From Candidatus Cloacimonadota bacterium (GTDB taxonomy: Bacteria; Cloacimonadota; Cloacimonadia; Cloacimonadales; Cloacimonadaceae): DNA of 15,461 nucleotides. Made by a program: the position numbers and the translations under genes. The notes beneath the pieces are model-generated. The model made no database searches and was not told the DNA's origin. It saw nothing but the letters and a program-made list of their open reading frames with translations. The stretch covers positions 1 through 15,461 of the forward strand of contig JALNXT010000007.1 of NCBI GenBank assembly GCA_023230245.1, in the 5' to 3' direction. Positions 7,034 through 15,193 of the stretch are shown in pieces. Position 1 is the first letter of the stretch, and each line of letters starts with the position of its first letter.

Positions 7034-8896
7034 ATGCAATACGACGAGAAACGCCTAACCCGCATTGTTGCTACAGACTGTGGCAGCACAACAACGAAGG
7101 CGATATTGATCGAATGGGTGGATGGTGAATTTCGCCAAACCATCCGCGGTGAAGCACCCACCACTGTGGAAGCACCGTTAAACGACGTTACCAAAGGCGT
7201 GATCAACGCCACTTCGGAAATGGAAGAACTCGCCCGACTGAAGTATAACAACCCTAATATCAAATTTATGGAAAATGGGGAGTTTATTATTCCCCGCAAA
7301 GGCGATATTGGTATTGATGCCTATGTATCCACATCATCGGCAGGCGGTGGCTTGCAAATGATGGTTACCGGTGTGGTGGCATCTATGACGGGTGAAAGCG
7401 CGGAACGTGCCGCCCTGGGTGCCGGTGCCATCGTGATGGATTTGATCTCCAGCAACGATAAGCGCATGAACCACGAAAAGATTGAACGCATTCGCCAGCT
7501 TCGTCCCGATATGATCCTTATGGCAGGTGGGGAAGATGGAGGCACGGTTAAGCACGTTGTGGAAATGGCAGAATTGGTGGCAGCGGCAGATCCAAAACCA
7601 CGGCTTGGCGCGTCATACAAGCTTCCGGTAATCTTTGCAGGTAACAAGGATGCGCAAGAAGAGATTAGAAAAACTCTCGGCTCTAAAGTGGAGCTTATTA
7701 TCACCGATAACATCCGGCCAAAATTGGAACAAGAAAACCTGGGGCCTGCCAGAGATAAGATCCACGATTTGTTCATGGAACATGTGATGCAGCAAGCTCC
7801 CGGATATAATAAACTGATGGAATGGGCAAAGGGGCCTGATCTGGAATCGGTGCCGATTATGCCTACGCCCGCAGCGGTTGGTAATATCATGCAAACCATA
7901 GCCAAAGATGAAAACATCGAAGTTGTGGGGGTGGATATTGGTGGCGCGACCACGGATATATTCAGCGTGTTTACGGAAGAGTATATCTTCAACAGAACTG
8001 TGAGCGCAAACCTGGGGCTTAGCTATAGTATTTCTAATGTATTAGCTTCAGCGGGATTGCCCAACATCATGCGTTGGGTTCCTTTCGATATAGACGAGAG
8101 CGAACTGCGTAACATGATCAAGAATAAGATGATTCGCCCCACTACCATTCCTTCCCTATTGGAAGAGCTGGTGCTGGAACAAGCCATTGCCAAAGAAGCT
8201 CTTAGGCTGGCTTTCGAGCAGCATAAAGAGTTTGCCAGTGGATTGAAAGGGATGCAGCGTCAGAGAGATATTTCGGAAGCTTTCAGTCAATCTACTTCCG
8301 GTGCCTCGATTGTAAACCTGATGAGTCTAAACTTAATCGTGGGTAGCGGCGGCGTGCTATCTCATGCACCCAGACGCAACCAAACTGTGATGATGCTGAT
8401 CGATTCTTTCCTTCCGGAAGGGATTACTCGCCTTGCAGTGGATAGTATATTTATGATGCCACACCTTGGCGTGCTTTCTGAAATTAGTTCCAAAGCGGCA
8501 ACCGAAGTCTTTAGAAAAGATTGTATGGTGTATTTGGGAACCTGTGTAGCACCTGTTGGCAAGGGTAAAATTGGTAAACCTGCTCTCTATGCCAAACTCG
8601 AGCTTCCTGATGGCAGCAAATTCGAAGAGGAAATCCCCTTTGGAGAGGTTCGCCTCATTCCTTGTGAAGCTGGAACAGTTGCCAAAGCCACTCTTAGAGC
8701 ATTGGGTGGACTGATACTAGATAAAGAAAAGAGTAAAGAACTTATTGTAGATCTTCATGGTGGCAAGGTAGGTATTGTGTTAGATACCCGTGGTCGCCGA
8801 CCATTTGCATTACCAACGGAAAAAACCGAACGCATTGCAGCACTGAAAAAGTGGATGCGTGAGTTCAAAGTATATCCCGAACAAATCTTGGTGTAG
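7034..8896 (+). CDS. MutL/GlmL-family ATPase (putative reactivase of adenosylcobalamin-dependent mutase type)
   Basis: This is a 620-residue member of the actin/Hsp70-like ASKHA fold. The phosphate 1 motif DCGSTTTKAI lies at residues 15-24. A segment MILMAGGEDGGTVKHVVEMA with PVIFAGNKDA follows. The phosphate 2 motif VVGVDIGGATTDIFSV is at residues 297-312. FNRTVSANLGLSYS and LIVGSGGVLSHAPR match the glutamate mutase MutL (GlmL) pattern. GlmL-type proteins are thought to reactivate or chaperone B12-dependent aminomutases. GlmL is usually about 460 residues, and this one carries about 124 extra C-terminal residues from CMVYLGTCVAPVGKGKIGKP onward. No mutase or B12-binding subunit is encoded nearby, so the partner is unknown and the true job may differ. 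A strong GGAGG precedes the ATG, and the stop is 9 bases before the next gene. Confidence 0.88.
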   Translation: MQYDEKRLTRIVATDCGSTTTKAILIEWVDGEFRQTIRGEAPTTVEAPLNDVTKGVINATSEMEELARLKYNNPNIKFMENGEFIIPRKGDIGIDAYVSTSSAGGGLQMMVTGVVASMTGESAERAALGAGAIVMDLISSNDKRMNHEKIERIRQLRPDMILMAGGEDGGTVKHVVEMAELVAAADPKPRLGASYKLPVIFAGNKDAQEEIRKTLGSKVELIITDNIRPKLEQENLGPARDKIHDLFMEHVMQQAPGYNKLMEWAKGPDLESVPIMPTPAAVGNIMQTIAKDENIEVVGVDIGGATTDIFSVFTEEYIFNRTVSANLGLSYSISNVLASAGLPNIMRWVPFDIDESELRNMIKNKMIRPTTIPSLLEELVLEQAIAKEALRLAFEQHKEFASGLKGMQRQRDISEAFSQSTSGASIVNLMSLNLIVGSGGVLSHAPRRNQTVMMLIDSFLPEGITRLAVDSIFMMPHLGVLSEISSKAATEVFRKDCMVYLGTCVAPVGKGKIGKPALYAKLELPDGSKFEEEIPFGEVRLIPCEAGTVAKATLRALGGLILDKEKSKELIVDLHGGKVGIVLDTRGRRPFALPTEKTERIAALKKWMREFKVYPEQILV

Positions 8897-8905
8897 GAGG
8901 AGATA

Positions 8906-10036
8906 ATGGGACAAGCATATTCTGCCGGATTAACCGTAACTGATAGCATAATATTACGCAAGGAACGGATTCTGCCTCTTAAGGGACAGGTTTTAGTAAA
9001 AAAAGGTGATAAAGTAAAAGCAGAGACAGTGGTTGCCGAAACCTTGTTACCAGGTAAAGTGGTACCCTTTAACCTTGCCAATAAACTGGGTGTAACCCCT
9101 GCTCAATTAGAAGTCTATATAAAGATTAAAGCTGGACAAAAGATAACTAAAGACACTATCCTAGCCGAAAACAAAGGTCTCTTTGGGCTTGGTTTCTTCA
9201 AAAATGAAATCCGCTCACCCGTAGAAGGAGAAGTAGAGAACATCTCCTCCGTTACTGGGCAAGTACTGTTACGTGAACCCCGCATTCCGGTGCAAGTAAA
9301 AGCTTTTATGGATGGACTTGTTACTGAGGTAATTGAAGGCGAAGGCGTGATAATCGAAAATAAAAGTGCCTACATCCAGGGCATCTTTGGCATTGGCGAT
9401 GAAACAGTAGGAGAGCTTAAAATGCTCGCCACAACACCTGATGATGAACTCGATTTGGCTAAAATTGACGATTCCTGCAGAGACAAAGTTATCGTAGCCG
9501 GAGCACTTGTACGTCTTCATGCAATAGAAGCGGCGGTGAAACATGGCGTAAAAGCCATTATTACCGGCGGTATAGACGATCAAGACCTTAAAAAACTGCT
9601 TGGATACGATATCGGAGTGGCGATTACCGGACACGAGAAGGTCGGTTTAACCATCGTTTGCACCGAAGGCTTTGGCAAGATTACCATGGCGCAAAAGACC
9701 TTTGACCTGCTAAAAGCATTAAACGGAAGAAAGACCTCTATCCATGGTAGAACCCAGATCCGCGCCGGCGTGATCCGCCCTGAGATTATTATCCCCATGG
9801 ATTTCGAAGAATCAGAGCTTGTGAGCAAAGAAGCCAGCCTACCCATACTGGAACCCGGAACTCTGATCCGTATCATCAGACAGCCCCATTTTGGGCGCAT
9901 AGCGAAGGTTATCTCTCTGCCTGAAGAACTCACCAAAGTAGAATCTGAAACTATGGTGCGTATTCTGGTTGGAGAATTCGAAGATGGAACCAGATTCAGC
10001 ATGCCACGTGCCAATGTGGAAGTGATAGAATCATAA
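8906..10036 (+). CDS. Conserved protein of unknown function with barrel-sandwich-like and KOW-like segments, MutL partner
   Basis: This 376-residue protein has no signal peptide. It begins with a biotinyl/lipoyl-like or RnfC-like barrel-sandwich pattern (LPLKGQVLVKKGDKVKAETV, residues about 23-42) that recurs near RSPVEGEVENISSVTGQVL (about 108-126). No biotinylation-type lysine motif is visible. The middle (residues about 190-300) is alpha/beta with VKAIITGGI, GVAITGHE, TEGFGKITMAQKTFDLL and RAGVIRPEIIIP, all of which look strongly conserved in type. The end (about 317-375) resembles a KOW/SH3 module: LIRIIRQPHFGRIAKVISLP then GTRFSMPRANVEVIE. The ATG follows GGAGGAGATA. It is the last gene before the terminator and sits 9 bases behind the MutL-family gene, so the two probably work as a pair. 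Function unknown; I recall similar pairs in other anaerobes but cannot verify them here. Confidence 0.85.
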   Translation: MGQAYSAGLTVTDSIILRKERILPLKGQVLVKKGDKVKAETVVAETLLPGKVVPFNLANKLGVTPAQLEVYIKIKAGQKITKDTILAENKGLFGLGFFKNEIRSPVEGEVENISSVTGQVLLREPRIPVQVKAFMDGLVTEVIEGEGVIIENKSAYIQGIFGIGDETVGELKMLATTPDDELDLAKIDDSCRDKVIVAGALVRLHAIEAAVKHGVKAIITGGIDDQDLKKLLGYDIGVAITGHEKVGLTIVCTEGFGKITMAQKTFDLLKALNGRKTSIHGRTQIRAGVIRPEIIIPMDFEESELVSKEASLPILEPGTLIRIIRQPHFGRIAKVISLPEELTKVESETMVRILVGEFEDGTRFSMPRANVEVIES

Positions 10037-10061
10037 TAAACTACTAAAGTAAACGAAACTC

Positions 10062-10097
10062 AAGGGTGGGATCAAGCGATTCCACCCTTTCCGTTTT
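10062..10097 (+). terminator. Rho-independent terminator of the purS-to-8906 run
   Basis: The arms AAGGGTGG (10062-10069) and CCACCCTT (10082-10089) pair perfectly. GA/TT extends the stem inward around a loop of about 8 bases. A T-rich tail (TCCGTTTT) follows. It lies 26 bases after the last stop codon of the plus-strand run, as expected for an operon-end terminator. Confidence 0.8.
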
Positions 10098-10107
10098 GCA
10101 TATCTGT

Positions 10108-10134
10108 GTAGCGCAGGACGCTGATCCTGCCAAA
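10108..10134. repeat. Short palindromic repeat element, copy 2
   Basis: The core GCAGGACGCTGATCCTGC (10113-10130) has arms GCAGGA/TCCTGC. It shares arms, spacing, the preceding GTAG and the following AAA with the element at 3756-3781. It lies just after the operon terminator. No T-run follows, so it is not called as a terminator. Confidence 0.65.
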
Positions 10135-10172
10135 GCCTAACACACAGTTAATTTACTAAGTTGTTTAGCACG

Positions 10173-10239
10173 CTGGAGTCCTTGCCACATTATAGTTAAC
10201 AAACATGTTTTCAAATAAAAGCTGTGGCAACGACTCCAG
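10173..10239. repeat. 67-base inverted-repeat element, copy 2
   Basis: The left arm CTGGAGTCCTTGCCACA (10173-10189) and right arm TGTGGCAACGACTCCAG (10223-10239) are inverted repeats with one mismatch over 17 bases. They enclose a 33-base AT-rich interior that codes for nothing. A degenerate copy is at 3901-3967. The last bases of the window (GTGCTGGAG) could begin another copy. The size suggests a non-autonomous palindromic element; no target-site duplication is evident. Confidence 0.6.
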
Positions 10240-10309
10240 ACAAACTACCCAAGTTAAAAGTATTACTTACGAGATAACAACCACCACATCAGGAGTTATA
10301 GGCATCCTG

Positions 10310-10360
10310 GAGTAGCAGGCATCTTGCCTGCGATAACAGGCGGGACGCCTGTTGCTCCTG
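10310..10360. repeat. Double-hairpin palindromic element
   Basis: Two adjacent GC-rich hairpins occur in an AT-rich setting. GCAGGCA/TGCCTGC (10315-10331) has a 3-base loop. AACAGGCG/CGCCTGTT (10335-10353) has a 3-base loop. Outer GGAG (10309-10312) and CTCC (10355-10358) bracket them. Read on the minus strand, one frame gives GATGVPPVIAGKMPATPG, a pseudo-peptide I recall from dispersed intergenic repeats in many environmental genomes. That recollection is unverified. Confidence 0.6.
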
Positions 10361-10433
10361 AGAGTGCGTTCTACCTTAATGTGAGTTCTCTCTTTTAACT
10401 CCTTAACTCTTTTACTCTTTGTTTATCAATCCT

Positions 10434-11074
10434 TTAGTTTACATATCCTATTTCATCAACATCATCTTCTGCATAAGCTATTCTGGGATTATATGGATTT
10501 ATAGCTATTGTCTCTGGTTAATCTCTGTTTCTCACATAATAATTCTTTACTATTTCCATAGCCTGCTTCAATGATAGGTTGATCGAAGCTGGTTTTTGTT
10601 GGACATTTACAGTTGCATTCAGAATCGTGAATAAATCTCGGTTTTTATCGTAAGCAATGTTTATAAATCCAGAACCCTCTATAGGGTATCCATCCACAAT
10701 TTGATGATACCTTATGTCTGTTGTCCGTATATTTGAGCTAAATTCATACATAATAAGTTCGCTCTTGGATGCTGCAATAAATGGCAACAATTTGTTCAAC
10801 ACATTATCGAAGACTATCCTTGTTGAGACAGAATCTGTTACATTCTCCATATCTAAATCTTTGAAGGTACCTGTAAAATTAGACAGTCTCATTTGTTGAA
10901 GGTTATTATTAATTGTTCCCTCAAATCCCGTTTCTGCCTTGAATCTTTCAGAGAGTGCTTTTAGCTCTCTCTGGTTTTACGCTGATACTCCGCATTCTCG
11001 ATGGGATCATCGCTGCAATACAATATGGCCACTACCATTAGTAGCAGGATTGCTACAAATACTCTTGTTTTCAT
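10434..11074 (-). pseudogene. Truncated FTP-domain lipoprotein, array copy A (frameshift plus in-frame stop)
   Basis: The start ATG at 11074 has AGGAG 8 bases upstream and encodes a lipoprotein signal almost identical to copy B (MKTRVFVAILLLMVVAILYC). After 37 codons the frame stops at 10963-10961. Compared with copy B, two extra bases lie in an AG-rich stretch (10964-10972). Compensating for them restores KALSERFKAETGFEGTI and an FTP-like propeptide domain (KLLPF, YPIEGSGFINIAY, INLSLKQAMEIV). A TAA at 10520-10518 then interrupts the frame, which otherwise continues 27 codons to TAA at 10436-10434. No peptidase domain or C-terminal Ig-like region is present. Two independent lesions favour a decayed gene; errors in an assembled genome cannot be excluded. 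It is the last member of the array in transcription order. Confidence 0.8.
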
Positions 11075-11269
11075 TTGCTTATCTCCTTTTGCCTATATTG
11101 TTTATTTGCCGTGTTATCCCTTTAGCTACGCCATATACTCTCTATGTGTTACATTGCTAATCCACCGTAGCCGGAGCTTGCCAAAGCTCTGCTACTGTAT
11201 ATTAACTGCTAATCCGCATAGGTAGAAACCCATTTACAAGGATTACTACCTATGCAGAAAGTGCAAGCA
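11075..11269. repeat. Array spacer element, copy 1 (between B and A)
   Basis: These 195 bases between the stop of copy B and the start of copy A closely match the spacers at 13490-13688 and 14994-15193. A 43-base block (11128-11170) and a 40-base block (11207-11246) are identical in all three. Both blocks contain TGCTAATCC. Between them is a hairpin around GAGCTTGCCAAAGCTC. Only this copy also has a 10-base inverted repeat, GCATAGGTAG/CTACCTATGC. Ribosome-binding AGGAG for the downstream gene lies at its gene-proximal end. Confidence 0.9.
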
Positions 11270-13489
11270 TTATCTCTTTGATTGTAGAGCTTTACTATTA
11301 GCTGCCAAAACATCCAAAGCCATCACCACATCTATATTTCTGTCCTTCACCATAAATCCCGGCTCAGTTCTGCCATCAAAGCCATCCATTACGTCAGCAG
11401 CACTGAAGGCAAAGTGGATTGTATCATCTGGTGTAGTGGGGCTGCCAATATCCACTATTATATCATATTCACCTTCTTCGGTGGCAACCCATATCTGCCC
11501 GTCCCATTCTCCATTGGCATCTGTGGTAGCCGCTGTATTGGGTGAAAAGCCATTGGGATAGAAACTGCTTAATGCTGATACAGGCGCACCATCTGTATAA
11601 GTGAAATCCCCGTGTTTTACCACATAGATATTTATCCGGGTATTCTGGGGGCAATTGCTAATCTTTACATTTACAGGGTCATTCAGCCCAAAGATGTTCC
11701 TGCCTTTCTGCCCAGAGCTATAACTCTCCACCGTGGGATAGAAATGCAAACCGCGGCTGTTGTAGGCATCTTTTATGGCTATCTGCTGGTCGTTTAGTGT
11801 CCAGGATAACGAATCAGTTGCTACTTCGGACATCAAACTGTTAAAGAAGTATCTCGGTCTATAGCGCAAATTGTCTGCAGCATTAACTCTTCGCGATAGA
11901 ACATTTACCAGCAGCTTATCAAAGGCATTAACATGGGTTTGTGGGCCGGACAAGCCAAAGATACTATTGTTTCTCAAGCTCCACCAAGCAGATGCGATGT
12001 TTAACCCTACGATGTAATTGCTGTACTTATCTTCATTGATAGTTCCTAAGGTGCTTGCCCAAATATCTATCGCCAATGGTAGTGATAAATCATATACAAT
12101 GGAATTTGTGCCGTTTGGGAAAACTAGTTTTGACCATGGTATAGACGCACAAGATAAGAAATGTGCAAATGACTCATCCATAGCTTTTAGCTGTGATTGG
12201 GGAGCAAATGTAGTGTTAAGCACATTCCAAACAAAATGATGTCCAAATTCGTGGGTAATATAATTGGGAATAAATCCAGTTTTAAGTCTGATTCTGTTGT
12301 TGGTGTAAGTAATCTGTCCCACAATATCTGGATTTGAAAACACATTATTGGTGATGATAAGCATATTAGCATCGTACGAAGGCTTAAGCATTTTCATATA
12401 AGCTATTTGCGCATCTGCATGGGTAAATATATTTGGAGCATAACATAATTTGCTTAATCCATTTACGATGCAAGAATCTCCTATATGCGTTTTATATATA
12501 TTGCCTGCATGTGTGTATTCCATTGTCTCTAAAGTAGTGAGAGAGTCGGAATACTCACTAATCCGAAATGATTGATGCTGTAGTTTTACCTTATAAGAAT
12601 TTAAAGTTAAATCGGGAAACGTTACCCACCCATTATCGTTTGTGTAGTCGTTATCATTATTGAACCATACACCAATACCATGCATTGCCAATGAATCGCT
12701 TAATACACTGGGTATCATACTTGTGATATTGGGTTCGTACACCTTGCCAGATACATTTACAGTAGACGATAAATAATCAACATAACTGATATCACCCATA
12801 ATCTCTCCGGAGCATGCATCAACATAGTAGGTTACATCTTCCAAAGTGATCAAATACATCAGCCTATAAACAGATGACCCAACGTTACTGTACTTAATAT
12901 CTATTTCCTCATATGGCTCTAATGCTTTTTCCGTTTCATGGTACCTAATCCTGTGAGTATTGATCACTATTTCGATAGCCTGCTCCAATGATAAATTGAT
13001 CGTAACTGGTCTCTGTGGAACATCCACCGTAACATTGAGAATAAATATCCTGTTGCGTACAAAATCATATGATATGTTTAAGTATCCTCCACTGGCAATC
13101 TGGTAACCATTTACTCTTTGAGTATACCTTGTTCCAAGGCTGTAATAATCTTTACTAATATAACCCTGGCTTAGCTGGTTTTCCTTTGCACCAATATAGG
13201 GAAGAAGCTTGGTTATTACTGTGCTGCATGCTTGCCTGAAGGCTACTGAATCCCTAACACCACTCATATCAATATCTTTGAAAATGCCATCAAAGCTGGT
13301 TAGCACTTTGCGGTTTATATCTCCATCAATCACTCCACCAAACCCCGTCTCTGCCTTGAATCTTTCAGAGAGTGCCTTTAGTTCTCTGGTTTTTCGCTGA
13401 TACTCTGCATTCTCGCTGGGATCATCGCTGCAATACAATATGGCTACTACCGTTAGTAGCAGGATTGCTACAAATACTCTTGTTTTCAT
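11270..13489 (-). CDS. FTP-domain gluzincin metallopeptidase lipoprotein, intact array copy B
   Basis: The protein has 739 residues. The start is the ATG at 13489, conserved with the neighbouring copies and preceded by AGGAG at 8 bases; an ATG 39 bases upstream would read through the ribosome-binding site. The lipobox ends ILYC with Cys20. Residues about 55-235 form a fungalysin/thermolysin propeptide-like (FTP, PepSY-like) region ending YYVDACSGEIMG. The peptidase module (about 260-560) has HEFGHH (His413, Glu414, His417). Glu439 in AMDESFAHF lies 22 residues on, fitting the third zinc ligand of the thermolysin/M36 gluzincins. NIASAWWSLRNN resembles the following active-site helix, but I see no clear equivalent of the second catalytic His. 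Residues about 600-739 form an Ig-like region (TTDANGEWDGQIW, DGFDGRTEPGFMVKD) and a short tail. It probably acts as a secreted, membrane-anchored protease; substrate unknown. Confidence 0.88.
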   Translation of the reverse strand: MKTRVFVAILLLTVVAILYCSDDPSENAEYQRKTRELKALSERFKAETGFGGVIDGDINRKVLTSFDGIFKDIDMSGVRDSVAFRQACSTVITKLLPYIGAKENQLSQGYISKDYYSLGTRYTQRVNGYQIASGGYLNISYDFVRNRIFILNVTVDVPQRPVTINLSLEQAIEIVINTHRIRYHETEKALEPYEEIDIKYSNVGSSVYRLMYLITLEDVTYYVDACSGEIMGDISYVDYLSSTVNVSGKVYEPNITSMIPSVLSDSLAMHGIGVWFNNDNDYTNDNGWVTFPDLTLNSYKVKLQHQSFRISEYSDSLTTLETMEYTHAGNIYKTHIGDSCIVNGLSKLCYAPNIFTHADAQIAYMKMLKPSYDANMLIITNNVFSNPDIVGQITYTNNRIRLKTGFIPNYITHEFGHHFVWNVLNTTFAPQSQLKAMDESFAHFLSCASIPWSKLVFPNGTNSIVYDLSLPLAIDIWASTLGTINEDKYSNYIVGLNIASAWWSLRNNSIFGLSGPQTHVNAFDKLLVNVLSRRVNAADNLRYRPRYFFNSLMSEVATDSLSWTLNDQQIAIKDAYNSRGLHFYPTVESYSSGQKGRNIFGLNDPVNVKISNCPQNTRINIYVVKHGDFTYTDGAPVSALSSFYPNGFSPNTAATTDANGEWDGQIWVATEEGEYDIIVDIGSPTTPDDTIHFAFSAADVMDGFDGRTEPGFMVKDRNIDVVMALDVLAANSKALQSKR

Positions 13490-13688
13490 TTGCTTATCTC
13501 CTTTTGTCTTTCTTTGTTTTGTTGCCATGTTAGCACTATAGCTAACGCCATATACTCTCTATGTGTTACATTGCTAATCCACCGTAGCCGTTGCTTGCAA
13601 AAGCTCTGCCTCTGTATATTTACACTGCTAATCCGCATAGGTAGAAACCCATTTACAAGGATTACAAACTCTGCAGAAATGGCAAGCA
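13490..13688. repeat. Array spacer element, copy 2 (between C and B)
   Basis: A 199-base spacer with the same architecture as the others: identical 43-base block at 13545-13587 and 40-base block at 13626-13665. The central hairpin is altered here (GTTGCTTGCAAAAGCTC), so its stem is not preserved. The gene-proximal side carries the AGGAG used by copy B. High identity to the other spacers extends into the signal-peptide codons on one side and the 3' end of copy C on the other. Confidence 0.9.
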
Positions 13689-14993
13689 TTATTTATTTGA
13701 TTGTAGAGCTTTACTATTAGCTGCCAAAACATCCAAAGCCACTACAACATCAATGCCATTGTCCTTCACCATAAATCCCGGTTCGGTTCTGCCATCAAAG
13801 CCATCCATTACGTTAGTACCGCTGAAGGCAAAGTGGATTGTATCATCTGGTGTAGTGGGGCTGCCAATATCCACTATTATATCATATTCACCTTCTTCAG
13901 TGGCAACCCATATTTGCCCGTCCCATTCTCCATTGGCATCTGTGGTAGCTATCTGTTGGTCGTTGAGTGTCCATGCTTGGGTGTCTGTCGCTACTTCCTT
14001 CATGAGAAGATTGAAAAAGTAACGAGGTTTGTAACGATAACTCTCATTTGTACTCCCAGTTATTGAATCGTAAATTTTAAAATACGGGTGTTGCCCTAAA
14101 GATGAACCTAAGTTGGCATATTCTGTTTCATCAATTATAAAATTCTCGGTAGAATTTGTTTCATGTAAAACATCAGAAATATTATAATCGACATAGGGCA
14201 AGATTGTTTCAACTGATAATAATGGGATCGTCTCATAGTCAGCTTCTTAGTAAGACCCTGTTATATCCCCAGTATAAAAATCCGTTGATGATCCTCCCGA
14301 GAACCTAACTACACCGCTTTCTGCGTCAACATAAGTCCATATTCCTTCAAGAGGAACTATATAGCATAAAACAGCTACTTCCCAATTTTCCATCCAATTA
14401 CATGCGTATGCTAGGATAATATATTTGTCAGTTTCTTTTGTATAAAGATGTCCACCATGCTTAGCAATGGCTATTCTAATAGCTTCTTCTTTAGTTATTC
14501 TTATCTTGGGGCTTCCTTTAGGTATTTTTATAGTTGAATTGCCAATCATGAATTCATCTTCATCGGGATAATAGGCTATTGAAATCATACCACCTCCGAT
14601 AACTGGATATCCATTCGCACTTTGCTTGTAATCAGTTTGCAACAATCTCTGGTCGAGTCTAATCACTGTAGGTTGTGTATTGCTTCTGCTCGCAGTAGTA
14701 AATGGAAGTACTCGGTTCATAACTGCATCAAATATAATTCTCACTTGGGTTGAATCTTGATTCGAGAGTTTAGGTAAATCCGTAAATTTACCTCTAAACC
14801 AACCCCATCTTTGTGTTTTTATATCATATTCTACCTTGCCTTCTGCAAGAGTTGTGGATTCGAATTTTGCTTTAAAAGCTGTTATTTCTTCTTGTTTTCT
14901 TTCGAATGCGTTAAGTTCGTTGGGATCATCGCTACAATACAATATGGCTGCTACCGTTAGTAGCAGGATTGCTACAAATAATCTTGTTTTCAT
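13689..14993 (-). pseudogene. FTP/Ig lipoprotein lacking the peptidase module, array copy C (in-frame stop)
   Basis: The ATG at 14993 with AGGAG upstream begins a lipoprotein signal (MKTRLFVAILLLTVAAILYC). An FTP-like domain ending WTYVDAESGVVRFSGG follows. The frame stops at TAA 14249-14247 after 248 codons, then continues in the same frame for 185 more codons to 13689. So one nonsense codon splits a 433-residue product. The zinc-peptidase module of copy B (HEFGH and Glu ligand) is replaced by about 70 unrelated residues. It rejoins B at RYKPRYFFN and carries WTLNDQQIA. An in-frame deletion of about 83 codons joins QQIA directly to TTDANGEWDG. The last 90 residues are nearly identical to B. 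It may be a broken gene, or its 248-residue FTP lipoprotein may still be made. Confidence 0.8.
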
Positions 14994-15193
14994 TTTGCTT
15001 ATCTCCTTTTACCTTTCTTTGTTTTGTTACCATGTTAGCCATTTAGCTAACGCCATATACTCTCTATGTGTTACATTGCTAATCCACCGTAGTCGGAGCT
15101 TGCCAAAGCTCTGCCTCTGTATATTTATATTGCTAATCCGCATAGGTAGAAACCCATTTACAAGGATTACAAACTCTGCAGAAATGGCAAGCT
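14994..15193. repeat. Array spacer element, copy 3 (between the remnant and C)
   Basis: A 200-base spacer with the identical 43-base block at 15050-15092, the identical 40-base block at 15131-15170, and an intact hairpin around GAGCTTGCCAAAGCTC. It is preserved even though the gene on its upstream side is reduced to a short 3' remnant. This means the spacer was duplicated with the array, or is kept for its own sake. Confidence 0.9.

Larger units (their letters stand above)
10037..10433. other. Gene-free spacer rich in small palindromic elements
   Basis: About 400 bases separate the plus-strand operon from the minus-strand lipoprotein array. They hold the operon terminator (10062-10097), the second copy of the 18-base palindrome (10113-10130), a 67-base inverted-repeat element (10173-10239) and a double-hairpin element (10310-10360). 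The stretch 10385-10425 is rich in TTAACTC/TTTACTC-like steps that recall the heptamer array near 3800 but are not regular. No plausible gene was found. Confidence 0.6.

Noticed and set aside
7321..7992. Long minus-strand open frame opposite the MutL-family gene
   Set aside because: It is antisense to a well-supported gene with conserved motifs and has a low-complexity Ser/Ile-rich translation.
11270..11400. Type IX secretion C-terminal sorting domain on array protein B
   Set aside because: The tail (DVLAANSKALQSKR) lacks the pattern of known sorting domains, and the lipobox already explains export.
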